64,000 nucleotides of DNA from Sycobia sp. Sy_11. Its lineage: Eukaryota; Arthropoda; Insecta; Hymenoptera; Epichrysomallidae. Positions 1 to 14,142 of the stretch are shown one piece after another. How positions within the stretch are numbered: the first letter of the stretch is position 1; the number at the start of each line of letters is the position of its first letter. Position numbers and translations under genes: made by a program. Below the pieces are notes generated by a model. It saw nothing but the letters and a program-made list of their open reading frames with translations. It was not told the DNA's origin and searched no databases. The stretch covers positions 4,660,001-4,724,000 of the forward strand of contig JACCIC010000004.1 of the NCBI GenBank assembly GCA_018907035.1, in the 5' to 3' direction.

Positions 1-2867
1 TCCCATTTTATGCCTCTCATATAATAGAAACGTATAGTTTATAGCGATTTGCGAAAAATGAAACAGGCTTGTTTTATATAAATCGTATTTTATATTTGCT
101 AAAACCAATAATGCAATTATAATAATAATTATACTAAATGAGAAAACACTGATATTTCAAAATTAAATGACATAGTTAAATAATCATCTACTTGACTGTT
201 TTATCGATATGAAATTCAATTTATTTTTAAGGTATCGTTTGTATAAGCAGTAACGCCTAATGAGAATGCGATTCTTTTCCTCAAAACAATCCTAATGTTA
301 CTGGGACACTTGTCAAAGTAACTAGCTCCACTTTTGGCGTTGGAATTTTAGATAGCGATCCTCAATGCCGGCTAATATTCGAAAAAAATATTATCGATTA
401 CATGCCTTGATTATTGATTTTTCGAATCTTCGGCAATTTTTCGCGCGATTCACAAATACAATTCACAACTCTCGGTCTGAAAATCTTTTGAATCCAAATC
501 GGCAGCAGGTACCAGATGAATATTACCACTTTCCAACATTTCCATAAAAGACACACAATCTGATGTAAATTGAATGATCGACCGTTTCATTTCGGTCGAC
601 ACTTTCTACGGTCACGTACACGGATACATAGGTTTATTAAGTACTTTAGGGAGGGATGCGAGTGTAACCCGATCTCTGAGGTCAAGAAATTTCTAATCCA
701 GCACACGCGCTCATGTAGATTTTTTAATGACATGAGTTAATGTGGATCCCAGCAAGCTGGTCAATTACTGATGAAATTAGTTAATTTGGTTCGCTGCGTT
801 TCTGCTTTAATAATTTATGTAATAAGCACGTCCTGGCATAATTTAAATATGCTCAATATCTCCTATAGGCGCCAGCTGGTAGATGACAATCATCCAACTT
901 AATCTATTAATTAGGACTGAAATAGCGACTAAATAGATAATCTTTTTGATTATCGTTCGATTATACAATTGTTTCGCGTTTTTGATTTTTTTAGCGTAAA
1001 ATCAGTTGGTTTTTAATTGCAAAATACACTTTTCTGGGCTGCATGCTATTAGAAGATTTTTTTTTGATAAAATGTTATTCCTGCTTAGAATTTCAAAACA
1101 CATTGTCAAAACTAGGGATTTAAACATAAATTGTGGATACACGATATCTCTAGCTTAATAAGATGGAAGTATTCTATTTGTAAGTGTTGCCTGGCTCAAT
1201 TTGGATCAAATCAGTCGTCCATACTCTGTAGCCCCTCCGAAGCTTATAAATTTAAGCGTGTTAGTCATTTTTGTCAGATTATTAGGGCTCATAAGTTCCG
1301 AAATTTACGATACTTGAATAACCAAGTTGGGCAGCTTAGTGTGTATTTAACTTTATTTGAATATTGCAGCAGTTAGTATCGATAAATTTACACATTAGAT
1401 TCTAATTCTGGATTCACAAACTCTACATTCTTCTGTTTATAGTCTATTTTTCATAGACTAGTCTCTTCATATTTTACTTAAGCTACCATATATGTCTCTT
1501 ATGTAATTACTGCTGTTAAATTATATAAAAATAAACATTTTAAACATAATAGTGTTCGTTTCTAATATTGAACTAAATAAAAATTCCTTAAGCAGAAAAT
1601 TAAGAAACTTCATTATTAATTTCAGTTTTCATATTCAAGGAAAATACGGGAGAAATTATAATTGAAACGAATTTGAGATTTATTAATGCATTAAATTGAA
1701 AAATATCATGGTATTCAATTTTATTAAGTTTTATTTGTTTAAAATATATATTATAGATTGAATCCTCATTTTAAAATGATTTTTAAAGTAATTTATAAAA
1801 TCCAGGCCTTCTAGATTTGTCAGGATAAAGTTTAATTTGATATTTATAATATTTCATTTATAAGTTTGATTTCTACCTCAACTATAGATGATGATTTTAA
1901 TTTTATAAGAGGAATTAGTTACATCTCTCTATAGAGCATACATCTGCCTGTACGTGCTTCAACCGAGATCATGTGATTATGGGAGGGAGCTCGTTCTCCT
2001 GCTCTTTCATATAAATTCTATCGCAATGACCCGCAAGTTGGTGTTGTCACGTTCCTGACAATTTGTTTCTGTATGCCACAGTTATAGCTTTTAGTTAAAA
2101 TTATAATTCATATAATCGAAAAAGTATGAGAAAAACGAATTATTGAAAAGAAAATGAAATCTGAAGAAAAAAAAAGTATATCAAAAATATACTGTTTACA
2201 TTTTTATCATTTTCTGTTGTCTGATTTTAGAAATATTTCTTTGTTATTATTCTACATTTTTTCATATACTTATTTTGATATACTCAATGCACTGCAAGAT
2301 GCACACTACGTTTTAAAATTATTTTAATCGAAATAAAATTTAACGTACATCCAAATTTCAAATTTGATGCATGCTGTTGCATTACATTCTATTACATTCG
2401 GAAATTTCGTAATTTACTTTGAATATTAAAGTATAGCTTTCAAATGAAATTTTTTATAATATACTCTGCAAAAGTCACAAGAAAAAATTAGAAGATATGT
2501 ACGGCTTGTTGTATAAATCAGAGCATTGTTGAAGATGTAGTTATGAAAAGTCTGGTTGTACATATTGTGACAGTGAGCGTTCCAAGATTACATTTTCTGA
2601 AACTGAAAAATAAATATACTAGAAATATTTAATTAATCTTTATGTATATATTAACATTATTGCCAGTAGAACCTTTCCAAAAGTCTTTGATTTAATTATT
2701 TTTTGCTAATTCAAGTCCTTTTAATTTTTTAATATGATATATAGAACAGTTAGAAAGAATATGTACCGCTATAATGAATTTATTAACTTTATATTTATAC
2801 GGAAAAATATTTCAGGGAGACACATTATTTTTAAAAATCTAGATATACGTGTTTTGATATCGGAATA

Positions 2868-3296
2868 TTGGCTCGCTCTTCCTCTTATATCATATGCCAT
2901 GTCCATTATACGATAGCGATGGTATCTCATGTACGCGTTGATGACGAACTGATGCATCTTCATGCTCTCCTGATTACGTCAATCAAGTGCCAACATGTTG
3001 GGGCACTACTATACTTCCTGAATGAAGAAAAGACTCCTCCCATTAATGAGTCACAATTACACGTCTATATACGACAAAAATACGTATCAAACTATAGGAC
3101 AGTCATTCTGGAATATTTTAGAATAATTATCATGGTTATTTATAATTTACCAATTATTCAAAGATTTTTGATAAATAAATGTAGTTCGTTATCCTATACG
3201 GCGAATAAAATGCTGTTAATTAAAGTTGTTTGGAAGAACGAATTTTTGAATTCATATGAAATGCGCAAATATCATTATGAATTAAAGGCTTATTAA
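2868..3296 (+). CDS. 142-codon ORF of unknown function, doubtful
   Basis: This is the longest open frame in the AT-rich background, where stop codons are frequent. It has no microsatellite-derived low complexity, but also no signal peptide, recognisable domain or repeated motif. The first 30-40 codons overlap an open - strand frame, and the second half has AT-driven Ile/Lys/Asn/Tyr composition. There is no clear splice or promoter context. It could be a chance ORF, a decayed exon or a fragment of a mobile element. Confidence 0.12.
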   Translation: MARSSSYIICHVHYTIAMVSHVRVDDELMHLHALLITSIKCQHVGALLYFLNEEKTPPINESQLHVYIRQKYVSNYRTVILEYFRIIIMVIYNLPIIQRFLINKCSSLSYTANKMLLIKVVWKNEFLNSYEMRKYHYELKAY

Positions 3297-4134
3297 ATAC
3301 CAAAACTATATTTTATATCAAATAGAAATTTGATGGAAGAGGCAAACTACATTTCTTGGTTATTTAAAACTTCTTTTTCAGTGTATAAACAGCAGGAATT
3401 TTCACAGCGCACGTGATTACTTCTAGCATCACCATCCACTCATAATGATATTAGTTACAGGACAAATCATTTTTTCTAATATAAATTAATCTTGGACTGT
3501 TCTACACATGATCTACTTAGTGCATTTGAAAACATATTCTTACATTATTATTAAATATATAAAGATTTCTTTTATATAGAAAGATTACGAAAATTGAACG
3601 ACGTATTTACTACAAACTAAGTATAATAACCATAAGCACCACCCAATTAAGTACTGTAGAATTTTAGAATCACCGTGATACTATTTTTAAAGTATGCTAT
3701 TTTCCAAACATCATCTGACTATATCTATAGGAACCAGTACACATACTGACATGAGATAATTAGAATTTTTTATTATAATGTACTGTTAAAAGTATACGGG
3801 CTTTGATTAAAAGAAAAATCTCCTGTCCACAATTAAATCGAATTCGATATGAATGAAATATCAATAGCAACAAGGAAAGTATCTCAACTGCGGTTTACAC
3901 ATTTTATTGAAATTAATTCACACTTATTCTTACAAGGAAAGTGCTGACACTGGTGTAACCCCCAGTTAGAAAAATTTAGCTTCATGTTTATCCTACGAAT
4001 AGATGGCATGGAAAATAGCTAGTCCTAACACTCAAATTTCCTAAGATACATTAACATGCTATATTTTATAAGTGCTTCTTGGTTCACGCACGAGTGTCTG
4101 TATCAAGCTATGTATTAATGTGTTAATACTTATT

Positions 4135-4260
4135 AATTTAAGGTAAGATTGAAAAATTAACCAGAATTAACTCTGGTCTAATTATAATTCAAATCATAAT
4201 CATAATTCAGTTCATATCATAATTAGTTTAAAGGTTAATTTTTTAATTTTACCTTAAATT
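4135..4260. mobile_element. Small inverted-repeat element
   Basis: The 28-bp ends (4135-4162 and 4233-4260) are inverted copies with about 26 of 28 positions matching, AATTTAAGGTAA outward. The 70-bp centre is AT-rich, with tandem ATAATCATAATTCA-like units. Size and structure fit a tiny MITE or a simple fold-back. Confidence 0.55.
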
Positions 4261-5557
4261 ATATTTTAAATTTATACTTTATACGCTCATATTGTACTTA
4301 TTTACAGATAATTTTATTTTTATATGTATCTATATTAGTGCAAGGCGAGAAGAAATCAATGACGATATTTGAGCGTCGATTGTTGCAAATACATGCACTT
4401 ACATATATAAGAATTGGACACACGTAATATTTGAATACACCTCAGAAAATTTTGAGCGTTGAGACCAGCTATTCTGCATATCATCTATTCGTATCATAAT
4501 GATGAAGGTAAATTTTTCTTGATACAATCTATCGCCCGGAAGGCGGAACGCTTTCCTTGTCAGTATTTACGTACGATTCCTAGAGTAGCTAGTCCTCCAT
4601 GGTTGCAGATAATTATGCTTATAGGACTTCCTAATTTACTAATGGTATTTGACTACATATTAATAAAAATTTCATATGCTTTTGCATAATTTCTGCTTGC
4701 ATTGTATAAATTCAAATATATTTAGTATATGAAACAATCTCTAAGGAACCAGAATTTCTACCATTCTATGAAAACGTATCTTTGATTTCGTAATTAATGT
4801 TTTAAGATTCTGAATCAATAAATACACATTAATAGTAGATATAATATAATTCAAATGTATAGTTATAAGTCAAGAAAATTGTTAAAAGAGATCTTCAATT
4901 ATTTTAGACTTAATGTCTATCCATTCGGTGTCAGTTTTGAAACATATGACTTTGTTTTTCTGAAAGTAGTAAGTGGACTGTTCGTTAATTTTAAAATATT
5001 TTAATAAAATGCACATGTCAGTAAAATAATACATAAGTGCCTTGCAAATTATATTATTATCGAGTATATACCAATGATCGATAAAACACCTAAATTTAGT
5101 CACTCAGATTCTTAAGCTTGACTTTGTGCAATATTTGTATTCGACTTGTAAACATTCGCAAGCTAACTTTAGCGCTTAATAATATATAAAAAATATATAA
5201 AATTCTAAATATAAGGTCGGGAATTGAACAAATATATAAATGCTAAAGGAACAATTTCTAGTGACCCGAAACTAATTAAAGCAGTGATTTTTGTTATCCC
5301 GCGAGTGTCACAGTCGTGCATTCCATTATCACCCCGCTCGTCGTCTATATTAATTAGGTGTGCTCCCGTGGAACCCGAGAGACCCGACCTCGTGGGCGCC
5401 CCGAAAATGTAGCCGGCCGGCCCCTCACGCCACGCGGAGAAAAGCGCTTTAACGACTCGCACGCTGAAAGGCATCTCCCGGCTTTCCCTGCGTACGCGAT
5501 GCGCGCACTCGCTCTCTACATACTTACGTCTGCATTCCCCGCGCGCGGCGTCGCGCG

Positions 5558-5559
<2 letters not shown>

Positions 5560-5599
<40 letters not shown>

Positions 5600-5612
5600 A
5601 TATATATATACA
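5560..5612. repeat. (TA)n microsatellite
   Basis: About 18 TA units, a GCAA interruption, then a shorter run. Confidence 0.95.
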
Positions 5613-5657
5613 TGAATATGAACTACTGCTCGGGCGCACGTGCGACGCATTAACATA

Positions 5658-5688
5658 TGTGTGTGTGTGTGTGTGTGTGTGCGCGCGC
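5658..5688. repeat. (TG)n(CG)n microsatellite
   Basis: About 11 TG units run directly into four GC units, an uninterrupted purine-pyrimidine alternation. Confidence 0.95.
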
Positions 5689-5724
5689 CTCTTGTTGAGA
5701 CGGCATCGCGTGTACGCCTGCATG

Positions 5725-5739
5725 CGAGAGCGAGAGAGT

Positions 5740-5799
<60 letters not shown>

Positions 5800-5815
5800 A
5801 GAGAGAGAAGAGGAA
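5725..5815. repeat. (GA)n microsatellite
   Basis: Long, slightly interrupted GA tract on the + strand. Confidence 0.95.
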
Positions 5816-6073
5816 GCTCGAGCATGTCACATATATATAGTTATATTTGACCGGGGGTGGTATAGCAAATAATACTCTTGCAGCTCTTGCCCGAGCCGTT
5901 ATATATACATGTTCGGCGCGTTTGAACGGGAATTAGTTCGCGTGTGTCGCGCGGGAAGCGAGCGCGCGTCGCGCGACTGTCGAGGGCAGATGAGCGAGCG
6001 CGTCGAGGGGGGTGGCGATCGCTCGAGTCTAGGGGTTCCAGTGCTAATGGGGTTAATTTGTCAAGGGTAGGTT

Positions 6074-6086
6074 AATATATATATAC

Positions 6087-6139
<53 letters not shown>

Positions 6140-6140
6140 T
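6074..6140. repeat. (TA)n microsatellite
   Basis: TA tract with ACAT and AAAT interruptions. Confidence 0.95.
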
Positions 6141-6797
6141 GTGATTACTTAGCGCTAAAAAAAGTTTATGTTACAGATTCGTTGATCTGCGTAAGATGCA
6201 AAGAGCTATAGTATTGATCAATATACGTCATATTTAGAGAATATAATCTATATATTCTTTGAGAATGATGTGGAAAGAATCTAAGGAGATATGATAATTA
6301 ATTAATTGCATTTTATTTAAATAAAGACGTTTGTTTAAAAAATACAAGCCTTTTCTATTGATTTCTTTTAGCATCTATGTGATTTTTTGGTTAATAATCA
6401 GTATAAAATTAAACAAATATTAAAAATAACATATTACTTATTTCTATAATCTATAGAATATTAATAATAATACTTTCAGCTTATTCATAAGTTCATTAAA
6501 TATTTTAAAATGCTAGAAGAATTTCCTACTTTATTCTACTCTATCTTAATGATATATCACTTCCTCTCAAGATTTGTGCAATAATTTATAAATGAATCTC
6601 TATTGATAACTTGAAATCGAATGTCTAATGCAATATCCCGTAGGAATGCAAGTTGATTATTAATTGAGTAATTATATGAACATTAAAATTATAAAGTCAA
6701 TCTCAAAATGTATAGTTCTGTAATATGGTAAAATACGTAAGTGATTGGAAACGCTTTACAGTGCAGAATAAAGCTACTCATAATAATACTTTCATTG

Positions 6798-6859
<62 letters not shown>

Positions 6860-8870
6860 GAATAAAGCTATATAATATTTCCAAGCTCATATATTCATAT
6901 GAGCTTTGAAATTAGTATACAATATATTGCAATACAAGTGCGCAAAGTAGGTGACTTATGCACCAGCAGTATTTTGTTACGTTTACACGACGAAATAAAA
7001 GTAATATATATATAAGTAATATATAAAAGTTAATATATCGAATACTATTTTTTATATCAAATTGCTCCTTTATCGAAACTTGTATTAGGTCTAGCTAAAT
7101 CTATACAGGGTTAAATAAGTGGAATTCAAGGGGCGGAGTTACGGATTTTTATGAATCCCAATTTCCTTTCACTCAGTTGAAATATAGAATTCGACTTTTT
7201 CCTTCATTTTTTTAATATGTACAATAAAAAGTCTCTTATAAAATCGGTATTTATTTATTATTAATATTTGTGCGCATGTTAATATAAAATTACTAAACAA
7301 AAATAGCACATTCCATAACATACATATAGCCCATTAATAATTACGTTGATTTTATTTCAACACGTTTATCAGTTTTCCCGACTACTTAGAGATTTCGTCG
7401 GCATCTTTCCGTTTTAATATCATTTCGAGATTTTAATTTTCATTCTTCTTCAAAAGATTATTATTATCTTTAGTCAATACTACGAGAGTACCGAAACATA
7501 ATTATTTTTTTAAAGGCGTCCATGAAATGAGGATTATTTTTCAGTTTTTACCAAACTGATTATCATCAAAACCTATATGTACTTTATCCGATCTAGTTTT
7601 TTTTCTCGAATTTCACACTTTTGGAAGGTGTTAATGTCCGCTTTACCGCATTTATCTCACATATTAGGCTGGTTAACGAAGGTGAACTACGTCTTTCCTT
7701 TCGAATAGACTAGTGAATTAGTGGATCGTAATATGGAACAATGAGAAACCAGAATGCAAAATTAGAGATTGTTGTTATCACTTGCTGTAACTTTCACCGA
7801 ACTCCAATTAGAACTCATCCACTAATATTTTCCATTTCTATTTTTGGCATTCAAAAATTCATTGTGCATATTATATGTATTATTATTAATATCATATTGT
7901 GCCGTTCAATTAATATTATACTATCACTAGTTTTAATTTTACTCCATTACTGTTATCTAAAATCGTTTGTCCACCCTTATACATATATTTAACTACTTTT
8001 CCACTTATTTATGCAATTGATTCTAAAACTTTTTTATTAAGTACTCACTGTTTATTCATTTATGAAAAGTATTATTTCATCTATCGTTCATATCAGAGTT
8101 ATATTTCATGGTCACATAAATTAAAATCTCTCCCCCCCTCTCTCTTTCAGTCTCTCTGTTTCTGGAAGGTTTTATGACTCTAACACAGGCATACGTTTCT
8201 GTGTAAATAATTCAACGACAACGAATTTCAGAAATATACGTGCAAGACATAAAATGGCTTTAATGTTAGTCTCACACATGAAGTTGCAGAATGGGTTTTA
8301 TACACATTAATCAATTTCATTTTAATAAATTTTTAAAAATGATCATACCTTCCATAAATATTTAGATAGTAATAATTTATGAATGTTAAAATAATTTTTA
8401 AAAATACTCTTAATTGTCTGGTTCATTTTTTTTAGATGACTAGGATGATTCTATGACTCTTTTTCTTTTTAAATTTCATATAAACTCACTTAACAGACTG
8501 CCTATAATGTTCCTATTAATTTGATTCAACGAAAAACTTCTTAACAATAACAATCATCATCAATAATTTGTAGTCGCTTATTTCTAACTTTTCTTTTAGC
8601 TTTTTCTTAACTTATTTAATAGAAGTCTAAAATAAGATTATATAGAAAAGTCTATCGCCGTAGATTCGTAATAAAGTAGATATTCGTGAGACAAGTAGCA
8701 ATGTTGCCGTAATACATCGAATTTTTGCAATAGCATATGGAGGACGAAGTTTCATGAAATTTAATAAAATCGAATTATCGATGACTCGTGGATTCCCAAA
8801 TTTAAGACGTATCCCTCGAATATCCAGCCGATCATATGAACCAAGCGCCATCTGTGCGATCTATACTTTG
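6141..8870. other. AT-rich stretch, no gene seen
   Basis: It holds one long TA tract (6801-6855). Otherwise it is unique AT-rich sequence with only short chance frames. Confidence 0.6.
6801..6855. repeat. (TA)n microsatellite
   Basis: About 27 TA units, nearly perfect. Confidence 0.95.
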
Positions 8871-9320
8871 CGGGACTCTCCTTTTCCGGCCACGGAGCAC
8901 ACCCCCACTCCACTCGCACCCCATATGGGAAGCCGCATCGATAAAAAACAGAAGTTCAAGTGCATCCCTTTCTCTCTCCCTCTCTCTCTCTCTCTCGGCA
9001 AGCCCAGACTACCTCCTCGCTTTCTCGCGGCGAAGGAAAAAGCTGCGGACCTCAGCTCCGCGACCTCTTTACGACGTTATTATACCCCGCGCGCTGCACA
9101 CGCACCGGACGCACCCGACACCCGCGTCGCGCTGCCACGGAGCAGCAGAAGGGCTGCAGCTACTGCACGCGAACGGCACGCTTATTTTACGTATAATATT
9201 ACGTCAGAGTGCCGAGATGATGGGGGGGGGGGCAGGAGCCGAGGGTCCCGGGGTGACTTTCAGTCTTGACATACACACACACGCACATATGTATATATAT
9301 GTAGATTTTACTGCTGACAC
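8870..9320. other. CpG-rich island with CT and AC tracts
   Basis: It contains a CT tract (8970-8996), a G10 run near 9222 and an AC/TA tract near 9271-9302. Overlapping frames on both strands reflect the lack of AT-rich stop codons rather than coding. Confidence 0.55.
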
Positions 9321-10850
9321 ACGCGCATGGAGCAGGTGCAGCAGGGCTGGTCGTTCGTGGTTTCGTTTGCGGGTCTTTTGTTATCATCCAAGTTCGAAAT
9401 TTCATTTCCGTCTTTGACTTTCCGTCCGTTTTTTCTTTATTCTTTTCTTTGTGCTTTTTTGACGCAGTTCGCGAAGAAAGCAACCGCGGGTCAAAAAATA
9501 TATTTTTTCTTACGTCGAGTTATTACGCATGCGCATAATTATACGGTGGAGGAAAAAAGGACTATATTAAATGAAGAAGAAATGTTTACGAATTAATCAT
9601 GTGCAATTTTATTGAAGTATCTATTATATTTAATTTTTTTAAAAATTAAAAAAATTTTTTTACTTATAAATAACTACCTAGAATGTTGAATTCTTGCGTC
9701 AGGAAAAAATCCATCTCTGATGTTACTCGATTGCTCGACTCTCTAAATTTCATGTACTGAACAGCTGCAGTAAGTACAAGTGTATATATACGTAGATATT
9801 GAATTAATAATTCAATTAATAGATTCATTAAAAATGATATGTTATTGTATTGGATATTTAGTTCTGCGGTACACTATATATTGTCGCATTGATCTCCTAT
9901 GAATTTAGGATAGCTTACAATAACCGTTTAACAATGAACATTTTTATAGATCGTGCATCATGTACAGTAATTTAAGAGCACATTAATTATTTTTACGAAC
10001 ATAATCAAAAGATTTTCCTCTTAATTAATATATCCAAGGGATCATTCATGATAAATTTTGAAACTACGTAGAACTATTGAATTAATTGATGGTAATTTTT
10101 GATAATCGCGAAATTATACAAGTAGAGTATGTTAATTGTAGAAACAGATTTTTTATTGAAATTAGCTTATATTTTATTCTGAATTGCTAAATAAATGATT
10201 TATATATGAATAAGTAATTTAGATACTCAAAGTATCCTCTAGTATGGAAGATATACCACTCTTATAGAACATATATTTTTGGAAGTACATGCCAGTTTTA
10301 TATGCCGGTTTTATATGTCTCTAAATTATTTCTTATTAAAGTTTAGAATACAGACACACACACAATATATAGAATGATCCGAAAATCATACAAGAATAAT
10401 AAACAATAGAAATGTAACGGTTATCTCTACAATTAACGTTAGATTATACTAAATTACAAATATGTACACAAATATACAAAGTAATTTGCTTATCACATTT
10501 CGTGATTTTTCGTGTATACTAAAGAATTTTCTGCATGACGGATAAAGCATTTCAAGTAATTTGAAATAGTTAATATAATTCATACGTCAGTCCTTGAAGT
10601 ATCAAATCCGTTAAGAATACTATTAAAATCTAAATATATAGTTTGAAAAAACACAAGGTTTCTCGTAAATTTTCTATAGACATGAAAGAACAGCATCCTC
10701 AGCAGTTTCTAAAATCGGGTTCTCCACCAGACGACTGTCACGAAATATATATATATATATAGGCCTTTTAAGAATCTTCGTAGACGCGTAAACCCGAGGT
10801 ATATATCCAATCCCCTTAGATAAACAACCGGTAAGCCAAAGTAAATAAAA
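9320..10850. other. AT-rich stretch, no gene seen
   Basis: Unique AT-rich sequence; a short TA tract lies at 10745-10761. Confidence 0.6.
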
Positions 10851-11740
10851 CGTGAGCCCGCATAAACCACCGCACGGCAGCGCGTTATTACTATAGTCGA
10901 GGAATTGTTTCGGGAAATCGCCGCGAATATGCGCTGCGGTCGCGTACTGGACCGCGCCTTTCCCGGGATTGGGATGGTGCCGGTGGTGGCGTTAGAGGGC
11001 GGGGGGGCGGGGGGACGGAGGTTACAAAATTATTCGCCGGGGCGAATTTCGGGCAATAAACGCGGAATATTTACATCGCGCGCGAGTCGCGAGTTATCGA
11101 GTTCGCGGGGTAATTCGAAAAATGCCATAAACGCGTGGCCGGCCGTAATTTCGGGAATCGAGAGTCGGCGTCGCGCGGCCCCGCGACCGGCTCACCCCCT
11201 CTCCCCCAAATTTATGGCGACTGTAAACTTGCCCGCTCGGTCCTCGCACTCCGGGCGCGCGTAAGAGAGGGTGAGCGGAGCGGCGGGCTGGAGTGGGGCA
11301 GCGCATAAAGGGCCTACGGCTAATGCGTCCTCGAGGGTTCAAAAGATGAGTTATTTATGCGTTTAATATGTAACGGGCGTGAGAGGCGCGAGAGAGAGCG
11401 CCGCTTTGTTTTTCTATTTATCGATCTGCGTTATGCGAAGCGCGCATATCGCACAATCTTTTCGTCGAATCATTTCTGACGTACATCCGCTATCGCGCAA
11501 TCTCCGCGGGGTGGAAGGCAAGAGAGAGAGACAGAGAGAGACAGAGAGAAATCGGCCGTTGTTCTCGAGGCGGCGGCGCTTCCTTGGCGCAAACTCGGTC
11601 TCTGCGCGATTTATCGCGGCGTAATTAATACGCATGATATATCGTTGCGATTATTAGTTTTCGGAGGGCGCTGTGCGCGGGGGTTGGCTAAAGTCAAATT
11701 ATTGTTCACCCCCTCCCCCCCCCCTCCAGCCTGGCGAGCT
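10850..11740. other. CpG-rich island
   Basis: It is rich in CGCG and CCGG and has a G-run cluster (10997-11019), a GA/CAGA tract (11520-11550) and a C-rich run near 11710. No frame shows recognisable protein features. Confidence 0.55.
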
Positions 11741-12651
11741 ATAGCGAAGAGCTAAGTATTGTTGTATTAAAAACTGATTACGGAAGGTTATTCATAATCC
11801 GTTCACGGTTCTGCGAGCTGTTATGAGAATATATCACGATATAGACGTGGGTAATTTTTCATTTCAGTAATTTAAAAAGAAAACTTAATGCGATTAGGAA
11901 GCAAGGCGCTACAAGAGTTTCAGCATTAATATTTGGATTAGCCCTTACATAGAGACAGAAATAGAAAACAGGTGGTGAGTTTTAAATTTTGATGCTATTA
12001 TTATAGGTGAATTCAAGTTGAAACTCATATAGCTCATGATTGTTTTATACATTTGCTCTCTGCTGTCAAAATCCAATACGAAATATAATATATTTAAAGA
12101 CTGAATCTATAATTATAGCAATGTAATTTTTCAATTTGATAATCCTATATAAAATAAAGTGATATTTTTCTAGTTTTACTTTACCTTTGGAGAAAATAAT
12201 CGAAATGAAACATTTGAAAATATAAAGAAGAATCTTAGGCAATCCTTCCCTCCGAAAACTTATAGGATGTACTCTACTATAGGACAATACTCCATCAGTT
12301 CGTCAATCGTAATATGTATATTTGACCATAACATAAGTAACAAATCGCAACGTGTATAATTTGTATTCGATTATTGTATAATGATGATAGATATTTTTTA
12401 TACAAGTCTTTGGAAAATGCCGCAATACTGCAGATGCCCTAGATTCTTAAACAAAAGGAAATGTATGTTAGCAGGAAGACATCACTTAGACATTTAATCA
12501 TGAAATGCACAACTTCAATGCTTCTGAACGAGTCTGATAATTTTTTTTTTCATTTATTACAACAGGTAATAGAAATGTATAAAAATAACTGAATTAAAAA
12601 GAAAAATTACGTGTAAAAATTAAAACAAATTTATAATTCTATTTGAAAAAA

Positions 12652-12712
12652 ACTCGGTCTTCGGCCTGGGTGCTCGAACACCCACGATGTCCGGGATTAT
12701 TGCACCCCTGAT
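12652..12712 (+). other. GC-rich double hairpin in AT-rich DNA
   Basis: GGTC-TTCG-GGCC-like and TGGGTG-CTCGAA-CACCCA hairpins (the latter 12667-12684) lie in a 60-bp GC-rich patch within very AT-rich sequence. It may be the tail of a decayed retroelement. No tRNA fold is evident. Confidence 0.35.
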
Positions 12713-13688
12713 TAATACCTACTTTACTAAATTTCAATTAAATATCCAATATTTTCGCGTTTATATCATCATTATTAAATTATGAATATTATTTCGGTCT
12801 ATAATGTTCTAATTGCTATAAAACAAAACGACATTAAGTAAGATTTGTTGAGAGGAACTCTTTTTTGAATTCTTATTCATGTCAAGGAAAATTTCGAAAG
12901 ACACATTTATTGGGAGTTATTAATCTTCCTTCATTATTTAATGCATTTGATTGAAATAGTATTCGATATAGTCATATAAATTTACAGATGAAATATTATT
13001 ATTAATTAATTAATTAATTATGTTTTGAAGAATTTTTGGTGATATATCATTCGTATAACTAAAGACGTTGAAACGACTTAAAAAAACAATACATTAAAAG
13101 AATGTCATTCTTGGTCTTAGAATTACATATGAATACTTAGAATTCAAATTTTCCTTTAGTCTCAGCTGGATAAATTGACAATATGTCATCTTGACCCCTA
13201 AGAAATTATACTTTTAATATAGATACAAATAGAAATGGACATTAATTAAACTAGTTATATACGTACATATGTATAGATAAAAAAACATGAAAAAAATTAT
13301 AACTATGTAATATGTATATAAAATGTTCCAAAATGTAATGGAATGTAATTACAGTCACTTATTGCTCACTGGCTACGAGAGGTAATTATGAGGTTGAAAC
13401 TCAACGTTGGCGAACTGAATAAAATTCGTCAAATTAACTCCTTCAACAGAAATTAAACTCTAATAGGGCGGGAACGGTTGCTTGATAATTGCAATGGAGG
13501 TTTGGACGAACCATTTCAGCTACTAAATTTCTTCGTTAAAGCGAAGATTATAAAAATTCATTTTAATTTGAACAGGTTCATACGGAATATTCTCTGAATA
13601 TTTGTACAAGAAATTAAATTTTGTAATAATTAACTGCATAAGTCAGGAGAATGAAAAGACTGAAGATACTGGAAGACAGAGGAGACAT

Positions 13689-13692
<4 letters not shown>

Positions 13693-13769
<77 letters not shown>

Positions 13770-13809
13770 CAGAGGGAGAGACAGAGAGACAGAGCGTGAG
13801 AGAGATAGT
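13693..13809. repeat. (GA)n microsatellite with compound tail
   Basis: About 37 uninterrupted GA units to 13766, then a degenerate GACAGAGG-type tail. Confidence 0.95.
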
Positions 13810-14070
13810 AAGAGGGAAAGAGAAAATAGATAGAGATTTGCGGTATAATCAATATATCATCGTGTAATCATAATTAGAGATGATAATAAATGCTTATCGT
13901 AGATGAGCATAAAGCCAATTTTGGATTATTATCATTATTTAATGTGAATATTTTCGCTTGCATAGGAATTAAGCAATGATTTATGAAATAATACCAGCAA
14001 AGTCCGATAAAGTAAAAAGATGACTAATAATATAGTCGATCAAGAATCAAAAATTATAAAATAGGAGATG

Positions 14071-14142
14071 GTCGTTATAAACAAGAACAGTCTAAATATT
14101 ATTGTATAAAGACTGTCAGACCGATAACTATATTGATTAATT
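14071..14142 (+). mobile_element. Fold-back element, terminal fragment
   Basis: The segment carries ATAAACAAGAACAGTCT and AAAGACTGTCAGACCGATAA, matching the right arm of the copy ending at 38825. No other part of the element is visible nearby. Confidence 0.5.

Larger units (their letters stand above)
1..5200. other. AT-rich stretch without a supported gene
   Basis: Besides the doubtful 2868-3296 ORF and the small inverted-repeat element at 4135, I see only unique-looking AT-rich sequence. All other frames are short and unremarkable. Confidence 0.6.
5330..6045. other. CpG-rich island with nested microsatellites
   Basis: GC-rich sequence with many CGCG steps surrounds TA, TG/CG and GA tracts. 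The frames here encode microsatellite repeats (SLSLSL, IYIYIY) and are not genes. Confidence 0.6.

Noticed and set aside
5516..5850. Open frames of 60-104 codons on both strands
   Set aside because: Their peptides are translations of TA, TG and GA microsatellites (SLSLSL, YIYIYI, ERERER).
8836..9417. 193-codon + strand frame
   Set aside because: It includes CT and AC tract translations and overlaps two other frames. No recognisable protein features.
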